Shown here: piece after piece, positions 11,893 to 23,218 of the stretch | How the letters are laid out: each line of letters starts with the position of its first letter | Numbering within the stretch: position 1 is the first letter of the stretch | DNA from: Zanthoxylum bungeanum | Taxonomy: Eukaryota; Streptophyta; Magnoliopsida; Sapindales; Rutaceae | Direction: 5' to 3' | DNA: 64,000 nucleotides | Assembly: GCA_019454045.1 (NCBI GenBank) | Contig: SKCR01029093.1 | Span: forward strand, 1-64,000 | Notes under the pieces: generated by a model | The model's input: only the letters and a program-made list of their open reading frames with translations | The model's database searches: none | What the model was told of the DNA's origin: nothing | Translations under genes and position numbers: made by a program

Positions 11893-13103
11893 TGTTAGTT
11901 TTCCTAGAACATGTCGATGATATAATAAGCAAGAAAAGGTGTTCATAAATTCATTATAAGTTGCGAAATTACTTACATTGAATGGATTTGAGCTTTTAAA
12001 ATTTAGAATGAAGATCTCCAAGATCCAACCTTTGTGTTGATTCCAAGCTTTGAGTTGTGAATGAAGATCGCCAAGATCCAACCTTTGTGTTGATTCCAAG
12101 CTTTGAGTTGGTTTCCCTATCACCTTAGAAGACTTCTACAAGTGCTAGCTTTGTTGATTTTGCCACAAAATCAAAGAGAAAGAAGGAGGAAGCTCACGCT
12201 CATATGCTTAATCTATTAGGGTTTCTTTGTGTCTAGTGTTGTGTAATGAGAGAGAGAGATGCCTTTTGGTAAAACCAATTTATCCTTTTACCTAACAAGG
12301 TGGTTGGGTAAATGGTTTCACCAAAACCATTCCAAGGTAGTTGGAAAGTTGGTGGCTTGGCATAAATGCGAACTACCCTCCCAACTACCACATGTGAAGT
12401 GGGCGCCACATTTGAATTCAAAATTCAAATGTCTCCACGAACATTCACCGCGCTCAGATCCGTTTAATCCGATTAAACGAACTCTCATCGCTAAATAATT
12501 AAATCTAATTTAATTAAATAACGATGCTTCGCAAATATATTAAGAAAATCGTTTACGAATTAATTCTAAATTAATTCGTTCGTTCGTATTAAAGTCCGAC
12601 TTTAATTTCGTAATGAAATCCAATTCATATTAATATATCCGATATATTAATTTTAGCCCATACAAATAAATTAAATAGAAAAATCAAATTTAACTATTAA
12701 ATTTATTTTACTGATTAATTCCAAATTAATCGCGTTCTCTCTCTTCCGAACACATTTAATCCCAGATTAAATAAAGCCTCAATTAATCCCAGATTAATTT
12801 TCTCTCTCTAAATTAATGCCAGATTAATTCTAGTTTAAGTCAACTGTCATCGGTGAATCTTTGGGAAGCGACCCAAGAGACTACTGGATATGTTGGCAGT
12901 AAATCCGGTTATCGGACTATCCGATTAAGTACGTACCTCGTACCACGTGCTTACGGATTTACAAGACATGGTTGGCTTCTAGCAAAGCACCGTGCCTACC
13001 CAATTCTCCAGAAATATTCTTACTGGAATATACAATATATGTCAGGCGTAGTAAACATAGTATTCTGTATTGCGATCCAGTATCGGATGTCATGTGCTAG
13101 GCC
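11893..13103 (-). mobile_element. 5' LTR of element D, inner part
   Basis: Minus-strand LTR starting TGTTAG next to the primer site. It is broken at 13103 by element F and resumes at 23219. The two parts total about 1984 bp, the family's usual LTR length. It includes a 53-bp tandem duplication (12006-12111) and a palindrome array near 12540-12830. Confidence 0.88.
12006..12111. repeat. 53-bp tandem duplication in the D LTR
   Basis: Two nearly identical 53-bp units, 12006-12058 and 12059-12111, differing at the base after GAAGATC. Other LTRs of the family have one unit here. The open frame across it (11818-12123) is repetitive only because of this duplication and is not a gene. Confidence 0.85.
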
Positions 13104-13220
13104 TGATGGACAGTTATGACCCACAGTGTCACTGTTTGTAAAAGAAATTGTGTTTTTGTACAAAATTAACTATGTTGTAATGAAATTGCCACTTACCGTT
13201 TTGTAATTTATTTACTTTCA

Positions 13221-13228
13221 TATATAAA
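13221..13228 (+). promoter_or_regulatory. TATA box, 5' LTR of F
   Basis: TATATAAA, 117 bp from the LTR start. The 3' LTR has the same box at 21362-21369. A start about 30 bp downstream would place the palindrome array and the whole leader in the RNA. Confidence 0.65.
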
Positions 13229-14150
13229 TGGTAAAAGTCCTTATGATTAGTTCCAGATTTAGATGATATGAGACAGTATCAATCCATAAAGGTTTAATCA
13301 TTAAATATCCATAGTCGTAGTATTATCAAGATTTGACATCGATAATGCGGAATAGACTAGTATTGCACTTGTGCACGTTGTGAGGGCATAATGACATAGT
13401 TCTCATATATTTAAGTATTGGATACTTATGCAAGTGCGATAGGAGGTTGTGTTTTACCGATGGTATGGAAAACAGCTTCGCTCTGGATAGACCCCGCAGA
13501 ATCCCATTGGTAGTATGTATATGTGTCTATGGGAGTCCGCTTCAGGGTAAGTGTATTTGGTCTTAACCTGAGACTTGCATCACTAGTACTTGCGACAATC
13601 GGTAAACTTTGGTTTTGGTCGTCCAGGGCTTTAACAGGTTATGTGTACGCCTCTTCTGGGCTTATTGAGAATTGTAGTGTATTGGATGTGATGTCAAGAC
13701 GGAAGTATCACTTCAGACATATGAAGATGATGATCACGCAGGGATTCAGAACTTGTTCTCTATTGTGTTGCAACCATCGGGATAATATGACAAGGTCATG
13801 ATCATCCGATTCAAATAGACTAGTTGCTTGATATCCGATATGTGCTTCGTACGGGGTAGACACTATTCTAGCCCCAGGCCTTGCACGTGACATCCGATAC
13901 TGGATCGCAATACATAATACTATGGTATACTACGCCTGATATAGATCGTATATTCCATTAAGAATATTTCTGGAGAATTGGGTAGGCATGGCGCTTTGCT
14001 AGAAGCCAACCTTGTCTCGTAAATCGGTAAAAATGTAGTACAAGGTACGCACGTGTTCGGATAGTCCGACGACCGTATTTACTGCCAATATATCCAGGGA
14101 TCTCTTGGGTCGCTTCCCGAAGATTCACCGATGACGTATGATCCGAGCAT

Positions 14151-14430
14151 AATTAATCTGGGATTAATTGCGGAGACATGTTATCTTGGATAAAGTACTA
14201 TTTGAAGAGAGAGAAAAAATAATTTGGAATTAATCGACAAAATAATATATTTGATATATTAAACGAAATTGGATTTCGACGCGGAATTAAAATTAGATTT
14301 TAATTCGGGCAAACGAGTTAATTTAGAATTAATTCGTTAGTGACATTAATAGTAATTTTGCTAGGCATAATTATTTAATTACGTCGCGACGAAAGTTCGT
14401 TAATTCGGAATTAGCGAAACCGAGCCCGGA
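14151..14430. repeat. Inverted-repeat array in the 5' LTR of F
   Basis: Starts with arms AATTAATC and GATTAATT around TGG (14151-14169), then TTATC/GATAA around TTG (14181-14193), then the family's further units through TTCGTTAATT/AATTAGCGAA near 14396-14418. The matching first unit in the 3' LTR (22292-22310) has AATTTATC/GATAAATT, a change in both arms. Confidence 0.82.
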
Positions 14431-15075
14431 AGTGTTTGCGGGCCCACTCGCATTTTGAATCGAGTGGGGCCCACAAGTCACATCGCGAGTCACATCACTT
14501 GTCATTTATTTGTGATAGATGTCAAAGTCACTTTTTGGTGAGTGACATGTTGTCACTATTCATGATGGAGTTAGGTGTGGCCATTTATTACAATTTTGGA
14601 GCCAAAATGCTTGTTGACTTTTGAAAGGTAATACCAAATATTTGGTAATTGTATTTTTCATTCCTTCATATGGTTTTGGAAGCCAAAAAGAATAGAAAAA
14701 GAAAAATATTCTCCTCTCTCTCCTCAAGGCCGAAACCTGTGACAGTTTTTTGCTCTCCATTTTCTTCATTTCTTAGCCGAATTTTGTGAAGAAAAGGTGT
14801 GAAGTTTTGTTGCAAAAATTCACTAAGGACTAGCACTTTTCAAGGATCATCAAGAGGTGATAGGGAAACCTATTCAAGAGCTTGGAAATTCAAAACAAAG
14901 CTTGGAGCATTGTTCTTTCTGTTGGCCGAATTCTTGGAGCATCTTGGGGCAAATTTTTGTTGATCAACGCATCCTTAAACCGATCGATGTAAGTGTGTTT
15001 CCTTCACTCTTTTTCGTTATTCATTCGCATTTCTTTGTTCATTATGATCTTGGGACTAATCATAGAAACCAACAA

Positions 15076-15090
15076 TGGTATCATTGAGCC
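15076..15090 (+). other. Primer binding site of element F (altered)
   Basis: TGGTATCATTGAGCC, close to TGGTATCAGAGC with a small change in the middle, one base after the LTR. Confidence 0.8.
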
Positions 15091-17178
15091 TAAAATGTGC
15101 ATGAAATGTATTAGGGTAAAATTTGGGGAAATCCATGTGAGCAAGATTTGATTAATTTTAATGGTTGAGTATGCTTGTATGTTGATGAAATGAGATGTGA
15201 TTGGATCAATTTCAACAAATTGTGATTGGATCAAAATTTTCCCCACCTTATGGCTTGGCCGAATGCTTTAAGTACCCTAGGCTCTTGGAAAATTTTGTTT
15301 TGATGGTCATTGGATGAGTTGAAACGAATGGAAAAGTCGATTTGTAATTCGATCGGATTGAAAAACGAAATCGGACTTAAAAGCTTACCTTGGCCGAGAG
15401 CTATATGGCATGTATGTACTTGATTTTTGATTCAAAAATTATTGGACAATAATTGAACAATTAGATACATAATTAATTGGTAAATTGTATTTTGGAAATA
15501 TTAATTTAGTTAATTAATTGATGTATTACACTTTAATTAACTAAGTTATAAAATTTGGAATTTTTTAAAATTTTGTTAATGGGCTTAATTTTGAATTGGG
15601 CTTGAAATTATTATATTTGGGCATAATGGGCTTGGTTGGCCCAAGTTGGTTTAGGCCAATTGGATTGGATCCTAATTGGGCCTAAATCATTCCATTAAGT
15701 CCAAATGTAATAAATGGGCTTTAAAGTTTAATTGGGCCTTATGGGCTTGATATTGGTTTTATGGCAAATGAGGGTGATTCCTTACTTGGGCTTGGTAATT
15801 GGGTTTGACCCACATTAACCAAAGCCCATGCCTTTTAAAATCAATTGAAAGCCCATCGGACTTTAATTAAACGAACATTGGATGTTAGTTGGGCTTTGAG
15901 ACCCGATAAGATTAGATTTGGAATCTAAGTCGTTAAAGCGCATTAAAAAGTGTAGATATTTAATTTGGAATTAAATACATGAATTAGTATTGAATACGAA
16001 TTAAATTAGATTTAACGAGTAGTTCGATATAATTTAAGAATTCATACTTTAAGTACTTATTCTCAAACGAGTTGGACTCGCGCAAATCAAATCATTGTTT
16101 GAACCTTTGATGGTCACATAATTAAAGACTAATTAATTGGATTAGATTGGTTGTAATGCATGCTATGAATGAATATATGGATGTGTTGAATGAATAGCAT
16201 ATATCAGATGGATATTAGAAGGGAAAGGGTAATTTTGGAAATTATTGTAAATTTGGAATTTATAAATTGGACCTGCGTGTCCAGCCTTCTCTCTCATTAT
16301 TTCTTTGTATTCTCTTCTCACCTAATTCCCCTGAATATTAATAAGGTTTCTCTTATTGTATTATGTAATTAGGTAGAAGTAGAATAGTGCTAGCCAGGGA
16401 GAGGAAATTGAGTGATTTGTTCTAGGAACAATATGTTTAAATATCCATCTGCATATCGTTATTAGTTTACATTCCGCGCCTTATTATGCTTTTAGAAATG
16501 CATGCTTAAGGGTGTATGATGAGACCTTAACAAAGATAATAAATTGGTTGCCAATTTACGCGAAAAACCCTTAAAACATATTAAGCGTTATTTCATTCCG
16601 TTGAGTGATTCTTACTCAAGATCCAAAGTTGGCATTGGTTTGTTGGCCAAAGTCAAGACCTTTGTCAATTGCAGATGTATTTGAATCATGAGAGTTTTGT
16701 TCCATATCGGTGTCTTGTCCAAGTCGTGATTTTTTGGCCAAATTCAAGATCACTTCTTGTTAATTGACATTGATTACGAAGCTTTCCATGTCAATGGGTC
16801 CCTCTTAACTGGAATCATTAAGCCTGTTGTGCCAAAGCCAAGGCTTAGTTGATTCAGAGGAAAATGGTTAGGAAAATATATTTGATATATTGGCATATAT
16901 ACTGCCAGAATTGGATGTCCACCTACCGGATCTAGGAATTGGATTAGATCCAATTGATCTTCGAGATCTACCTAGTAAAATATCATACAGCTTGTTGACC
17001 AAAGTCAAGGTTGTGTGTTATTTAACGGGATCCTAGCCCACTAGGAAACTGGGTTTCCCGAGTACTCGATAGAGGGTTAGAGGCTCGCCGAAAAATAGTG
17101 GGAGACTAGTATTGAACTTGCAATTTCATTCAGATACTTAGCTTTACGCGCTTTTAAATTATTTCGTGAAAATTAAAT
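15091..17178 (+). other. Untranslated leader of element F
   Basis: Long non-coding leader, homologous to the leaders of B, C, D and G. It carries the TGGGCY cluster (15580-15895), AT-rich sequence, and the 18-mer repeat in reverse complement near 16640, 16728 and 16995. I see no supported gene between the primer site and gag. Confidence 0.8.
15580..15895. promoter_or_regulatory. Dense TGGGCY cluster in the leader of F
   Basis: Twelve TGGGCY cores in 316 bp: starts at 15580, 15597, 15627, 15677, 15715, 15733, 15742, 15787 and 15890 on plus, and 15638, 15823 and 15850 on minus. TGGGCY is the plant site II motif bound by TCP factors. Similar clusters occur in the leaders of C, D, G, B and J. 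Activity as an internal promoter or enhancer is inference. Confidence 0.55.
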
Positions 17179-17260
17179 TATTAGTTGGACTAATACAATG
17201 TTATTTTTCTTGAAACAGTTAGACTGTACCCAATATAGTTGATTAGATAGTTAGACTATC
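17179..17260 (+). repeat. Three short dyads just before gag (element F)
   Basis: Inverted repeats at 17179-17195 (7-bp arms, spacer TGG), 17215-17227 (ACAGT/ACTGT, spacer TAG) and 17246-17260 (GATAGT/ACTATC, spacer TAG). The last ends 9 bases before the gag ATG at 17270. Element G has the same three in the same order with equal arms but different spacers. Confidence 0.85.
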
Positions 17261-17269
17261 GTAATCAAG

Positions 17270-18163
17270 ATGACAGGAAAGGGAAATGTCCGAGACATTA
17301 TCATGGGCGAAAATGTCTTCAAGGGCATGAACTTTGCCAATTAGGAAATGAATCTGAGGATTGTCCTTGGAGCCGAGAGGCTGTTATATACTATACAGAG
17401 ACCTCTTGGGCCTAAGCCCAAACCTGATCAGTTACTTGAGCTGGAGCTTTGGAAGACTCACAGCGATGATAACGATACTGCTCAGTCTATTATGCTTGTT
17501 GCTAGGACTCAGCATTTCCGTCGACAGAACAGGGACTTGGATCCCTACAACATGTTGGCGAGGTTGCACGATCTTCACCGATTTAATCGAAGGTCGCAGA
17601 GATATGAGTTAGTGAAGAAGTTCTTCCATTCACGTATGTCAGAAGGCATGTCTGTTGAGTCCCATGTGGCACAGATGATAGCTGACATAGATGAGTTGGC
17701 TGAGATGGGGATAGTCTTAGAGGCTGAGATTACTATAGATATGATCTTGCAATCTCTCCCCGACACTTGGAAACAGTTCATAATAAGCTATAACCTGATG
17801 AACACTGATGATACTCTTGGAGAGTTGTTGTCAATTCTCAAGGAAGCTGAAAAGGAGCTGCTTAAGGGCAACAAGCACGAGGCGCACTTTTCTTCGACAT
17901 CTCAGACACCGAGGGCTGCGCCCAAGGCGACTGGAGGTGTAAAGAAGAAGAAGCATAAAAGAAAGGGCAAGGCCAAATCGTCAAAGGCTTCTGGGAAGCC
18001 TAAGGACAAATCTCATGATATTTGCCTCCAGTACGACAAGCGGGGTCACTGGAAGCGTGACTACCGCGAGTACAAGGTGCTCCAGAAGGAGATAAAAGCC
18101 GGCAAGGCACCGGCTTCAAGTATGTTTGTTATTGAAATAAACATGACTATTTCTAGTTTTTAA
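17270..18163 (+). pseudogene. Broken gag of element F
   Basis: Copia capsid and nucleocapsid region. The ATG at 17270 matches the intact start of G (44237). A TAG at 17343 replaces a tryptophan codon, after which the frame is open from 17348 for 271 codons. The UBN2/gag-like helical domain covers roughly residues 30-190 of the gag, followed by a lysine-rich stretch. The zinc knuckle at 18023-18064 is damaged: the second and last of its Cys-Cys-His-Cys ligands are tyrosine, although GHWKRD is kept. The frame ends at 18163, before the protease. In a working element this protein would package the RNA. Confidence 0.9.
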
Positions 18164-19433
18164 AATTGGATTTTTTATTCTGGTTGTGGTACTCACATAT
18201 GTACTGATGTGCAGGATCTGCGGATTATCAGGAGACTGGCCTCAGGGGAGATTGATCTACGTGTCGGAAATGAGGCACCAGTCGTCATTTTGGCCGTTGG
18301 CACTTTTGTTTTAGAACTACCATCGGGGCATGTACTTGAACTTAATGAATGTTATTATGTACCTAGTTTGACTAGGAATATTATTTTCTGTATCTATGTT
18401 AACCCAATGTGGGTATACTTTTGTATTTAGAAACACTGGGTGTTTTATGTATAAAAATGATGTAGAAATTTGCACTGCTGTTGCAAATAATGGTCTTTAT
18501 ATTTTGAATATAAATCAATCTCAAACATATAACATAACAAACAAAAGGCTCAAATTGAGTAACAAAGATGAAACTTATATGTGGCACTGTCATCTGGGAC
18601 ACATAAACAAGACTCGCATATCCACACTTTCGAAGATTGGGTACTTGGACGGATTTGATCCAAATTCATATGACGTCTGCGAATCTTGCTTATTAGGCAA
18701 AATGCCTAAATAACCTTTTAGCGTATAGGTGAACGCGCCACTAAACTGTTAGCCATCGTTCATAGTGACGTATGTGGGCCCATGTCTAGCCAGGCTAGAG
18801 GTGGATATGAATACTTCGTAACCTTTACGGATGATGCATCACGTTATGGTTATGGGTATCTTATAAGACACAAGTCGAAAACTTTTGAGAAATTCAAAGA
18901 GTTTCGACACGAAGTTGAAAAACAGACCGGCAAGAGTATAAAGACATTACGGTCGGACCGTGGTGGTGAATACTTGAGCAATGAGTTTCTAGATTACATG
19001 AAAGAATATGGTATTCTTTCACAGTGGACTCCTCCTGGAACACCGCAATTAAACGGTTTTTCCGAATGGAGAAACCGAACTTTGTTGGACATGGTTAGGT
19101 CTATGATGAGTCACACCGAGCTACCTGTTTCCTTCTGGGGATATGCATTAAACGGTGCAATTTTTGTTTTGAATAAGGTTCCGTCAAAGTCTGTCAATAG
19201 ACACCATATGAGATATGGACAGGAAAGAAACCAGGTTTCTCATTCCTGAAGATTTGGGGATGTTTGGCATACGTCAAACGTTTGGAAGGTACTAAACTTG
19301 AGCCCAAATCGGATAAATGCCTATTAGTAGAATATCCTAGGGAAACCAAAGATATTACTTCTATCACCCACGAGAGAACAAAGTATTTTTTGCTCTACAT
19401 GCGGTTTTCCTTGAGAAGGAATTCCTAAATGCA
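18164..19433 (+). pseudogene. Broken protease and integrase of element F
   Basis: The protease motif near 18176 has tyrosine where the catalytic aspartate should be. The region then shifts frame near 18390-18400, runs through the pre-integrase zinc segment (His, His, Cys, Cys spaced as in GAG_pre-integrase, about 18580-18700), meets a stop at 18711, and shifts again before the integrase core (18782-19249). The core keeps the expected acidic residues: Asp in FTDDAS, Asp in LRSDRGGEY, Glu in SEWRNRT. A further frameshift near 19240 separates it from the C-terminal part. Homology to G is continuous, so this is decay and not rearrangement. Confidence 0.88.
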
Positions 19434-21230
19434 GTGGTTAGTGGGAGGAAAGTAGAACTCGATGAAAATCGGAGTGATACTGATCCTGGCATAGAATCCT
19501 CAACGGAACAAGAACAGTCCATCCGGGATGAGACTGTACCACAATCTTCTATTACACAAGGACTGCGTAGGTCGGAGAGAGTCAGGAAACAAACTGAGAG
19601 GTATGGGTTTCTGATCTCACCACATGTAGATATTAATCTCATTGAGGATAACGAACCGGCTACGTATGAGGAAGCGATACAAGATATTGATTCCGCTTTA
19701 TGGCAAGAAGCCATGAAGTCCGAAATGGATTCCATGTACACCAACCAAGTTTGGACACTAGTTGATGCACCAGAAATCGTAAAGCCTATTGGTTACAAAT
19801 GGGTCTTCAAGAAGAAGACCGACATGGATGGCAACGTACAAATGTACAAAGCTAGGCTTGTAGCGAATGGGTATCGTCAATGATATGGTGTCGATTACGA
19901 TGAAACTTTCTCACCCGTTGCCATGATTAAATCCATTCGGATAGTGCTTGCTATTGCTGCATATTTCGATTACGAGATATGACAGATGGACGTTAAAACC
20001 GCTTTCATTAATGGAAACCTTTTGGAGGATGTTTAAATGCAACAGCCTGATGGTTTTATCGTTCCTAGACCTGCAAACAAGGTTTGTAAGTTAAATCGGT
20101 CTATTTATGGACTGAAGCAAGCATCACGGTCATGGAACCAACATTTTGACGAGATCATAAAAGAATATGATTTCATTCAAAACGAAGATGATCCTTGTGT
20201 ATAAAAGAAGGTTAGTGGGAGAGCACTGACTTTTATTGTCCTTTATGTTGACGATGTATTGCTTATAGGCAATGACATTCCCATGCCAACGTCGGTGAAA
20301 GCTTGGCTTTCATTGAAATTCTCCATGAAAGATCTAGGAGAAGCAGCCTTTATTCTGGGAATAAAGATCTACCTAGATAGATCTAGAAAGCTGCTTGGAC
20401 TCTCCCAGAGCACATACATTGACAAAGTGTTGAAGATATTCAACATGGATTAGTCCAAGAGAGGACTGTTACCAGTGTCACATGGCGTCTATCTATCTAA
20501 GGACATGTGTCCTAAAACTCAAGATGAGAGAGACAACAGGAGTCGGATACCGTTCGCCTTGGCATTCAGATCGATCATGTATGCCATGATATGTACACGA
20601 CCTGATGTCTCCTATGCTTTGAGCATGTGTAGTCGATATCAGGCCGATCCAGGTGAAGGTCACTAGATGGTGGTTAAGAATATCCTTAAGTATCTTAGAC
20701 GAACTAAGGATGCTTTCTTAATCTATGGAGATGGAAAACTTGAGGTAACAGGGTATACCGCTGCAAGTTTCCAAAACGACAAAGACGACTGCAAGTCACA
20801 ATCTGGGTACATATTTTGTTTGAATAACGGAGCAGTGAGCTGGAAATCATCCAAGCAAGAGACTGTTGCCGATTCAACAACAGAAGCAGAGTACATTACT
20901 GCAGCTGAAGCAGCAAAGGAAGCAGTTTGGATCCGAAAATTCCTAATTGGATTAGGAGTAGTTCCGTTAGCAGCTGAGCCCATTCCATTGTATTGTGACA
21001 ATAACGGGGCTATAGCGCAGGCTAAGGAACCGCGGTCTCATCAACGATCCAAGCATGTTCTTCGACGTTTCCATCTGATTCGAGAGATCATACATCGTGG
21101 CGATGTGAAGGTCGAGAAGGTCGCATCAGATGATAACATGGCAGATCCGCTGACGTAAGCTATTCCTCAGCAAAAGTTTGAGCGACATGTATATAGTTCA
21201 GGTATTAGATGCTTGAGTGACTGGCTATAG
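19434..21230 (+). pseudogene. Broken reverse transcriptase and RNase H of element F
   Basis: RVT_2-type reverse transcriptase followed by RNase H, all in one frame but cut by stops (near 19881, 19988, 20034, 20201, 20451, 20664 and 21157). The polymerase motif YVDD is present near 20244. The RNase H part keeps its acidic residues in the TEAEY and LYCDN motifs but has TAAS where the first catalytic Asp (TDAS in G) should be. The last codons end with a stop at 21228-21230, directly before the polypurine region. Stops at 19988 and 20664 replace tryptophan and the one at 20451 replaces glutamine, judged by the aligned residues of G. Confidence 0.9.
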
Positions 21231-21244
21231 GCCATGAGGGAGAT
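21231..21244 (+). other. Polypurine tract of element F
   Basis: GCCATGAGGGAGAT directly before the 3' LTR. In G the same place (minus strand) reads GCCAAGTGGGAGATTG. It would prime plus-strand DNA synthesis. Confidence 0.75.
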
Positions 21245-23213
21245 TGTTGGACAGTTATGATCCATGGCGTCACTGTTTGTAAAAGAAATTGTGTTTTTGT
21301 ACAAAATTAACTATGTTGTAATGAAACTGCCTTTTACCGTTTTGTAATTTGTTTTCTTTCATATATAAATGGTAAAATTCCATATGATTAGTTCCGGATT
21401 GAGATGATATGAGACAGTATCAATCCATAAAGGTTTAATCATTAAATATCCCTAGTCGTAGTATTATCACGATTGGACATCGATAATGCAGAATAGACTA
21501 GTATTGCACTTGTGCGCTTTGTGAGGGCATAACGGCATAGTTCTCATATATTTAAGTATTGGATACTTATGCAAGTGCGATAGGAGGTTGTGTTTTACCG
21601 ATGGTACGGAAAACAGCTTCGCTCTGGATAGACCCCGCAGAATCCCATTGGTAGTATGTATATGTGTCTATGGGATTCCGCTTCAGGGTAGGTGTATTTA
21701 GTCTTAACCTGAGACTTGCATCGCTAGTACTTGCGACAATCGGTAAAATTTGGTTTTGGTCGTCCAGGGCTTTAACAGGTTCTGTGTACGCCTCTTCTGG
21801 GCTTATTGAGAATCGTAGTGTATTGGATGTGATGTCAAGACGGAAGTATCACTTAAGACATATGGAGATGATGATCACGCAGGGATTCAGAACTTGTTCT
21901 CTATTGTGTTGCAACCATCGGGATAATATGACAAGGACATGATTATCCGATTCAAAGAGACTAGTTGCTTGATATCCGATATGTGCTTCATACGGGGCAG
22001 ACACTATTCCAGCCCCAGGCATTGCACGTGACATCCGATACTGGATCGCAATACACAATACTGCGGTATACTACGCCTGATATAGATCGTATATTCCATT
22101 AAGAATATTTCTGGAGAATTGGGTAGGCATGGCGCTTTGCTAGAAGCCAACCTTGTCTCGTAAATCGGTAAAAACGTAGTACGAGGTACGCACGTGTTCG
22201 GATAGTCCGAAGATCGTATTTACTGCCAACATATCCAGGGATCTCTTGGGTCACTTCCCAAAGATTCACCGATGACGTATAATCTGAGCACAATTTATCT
22301 GGGATAAATTGCGGAGAAACTTTATCTTGGATAAAGTACTATTTGAAGAGAGAGAAATATGAATTTGGAATTAATCGACAAAATAATATATTCGATATAT
22401 TAAACGAAATTGGATTTCGACGCGGAATTAAAATTAGATTTTAATTCGGGCAAACTAGTTAATTTAGAATTAATTCGTTAGTGACATGAATAGTAATTTC
22501 GCAATGCATAATTATTTAATTACGTCGCGACGAAAGTTCGTTAATTCGGAATTAGCGAAACCGAGCCCGGAAGTGTTTGCGAGCCCACTCGTACTTTAAT
22601 CGAGTGGGCCCACAAGTCACATCGCGAGTCACATCACTTGTCATTTATTTGTGATAGATGTCAAAGTCACTTTTTGGTGAGTGACATGTTGTCACTATTC
22701 ATGATGGAGTTAGGTGTGGCCATTTATTACAATTTTGGAGCCAAAATGCTTGTTGACTTTTGAAAGTTAATACCAAATATTTGGTAATTGTATTTTTCAT
22801 TCCTTCATACGGTTTTGGAAGCCAAGAAGAATAGAAAAACAAAAATCTTCTCCTCTCTCTCCTCAAGGCCGAAACCTGTGACAGTTTTTGGCTCTCCATT
22901 TTCTTCATTTCTTAGCCGAATTTTTTGAAGAAAAGGTGTGAAGTTTTGTTGTAAAAATTCACTAAGGGCTAGCACTCTTCAATGATCATCAAGAGGTGAT
23001 ATGGAAACCTATTCAAGAGCTTGGAAATTCAAAACAAAGCTTTTAGCATTGTTCTTTCTCTTGGCCGAATTCTTGGAGCATCTTGGAGAAAATTTTTGTT
23101 GATCAACGCATCTTTAAACCGATCGATGTAAGTGTGTTTCTGCCACTCTTCTTCGTTATTCATTCGCATTTCTTTGTTCATTATCATCTTGGGACTAATC
23201 ATAGAAACCAACA
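21245..23213 (+). repeat. 3' LTR of element F
   Basis: 1969 bp, TGTTGGACAG to CCAACA, followed by the AGGCC duplication. TATA box at 21362-21369. Contains the altered first palindrome at 22292-22310. Confidence 0.94.
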
Positions 23214-23218
23214 AGGCC

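Larger units (their letters stand above)
13104..15074 (+). repeat. 5' LTR of element F
   Basis: 1971 bp, paired with 21245-23213 (1969 bp). It contains a TATA box at 13221-13228 and the palindrome array from 14151. The two LTRs differ by scattered substitutions and small indels, so the insertion is not very recent. Confidence 0.94.
13104..23213 (+). mobile_element. Element F: full-length copia retrotransposon
   Basis: Complete plus-strand element of 10,110 bp: 5' LTR 13104-15074, primer site, leader of about 2.2 kb, gag-pol 17270-21230, polypurine region, 3' LTR 21245-23213. It is flanked by the duplication AGGCC (13099-13103 and 23214-23218), and removing it restores the D LTR. The 5' LTR begins TGATGG instead of TGTTGG. 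The coding region is interrupted by many stops and several frameshifts, so it cannot supply its own proteins. Several stops could come from tryptophan or glutamine codons by C-to-T or G-to-A change, as expected of old methylated repeats. Confidence 0.95.

Noticed and set aside
11818..12123. Open frame of 101 codons with internal repeat
   Set aside because: It spans the leader, primer site and LTR of D; the repeat is the 53-bp DNA duplication.
13104..23213. F as two separate solo LTRs around unrelated DNA
   Set aside because: The target duplication AGGCC flanks the whole unit, and primer site, gag-pol and polypurine tract lie in the correct order between the LTRs.
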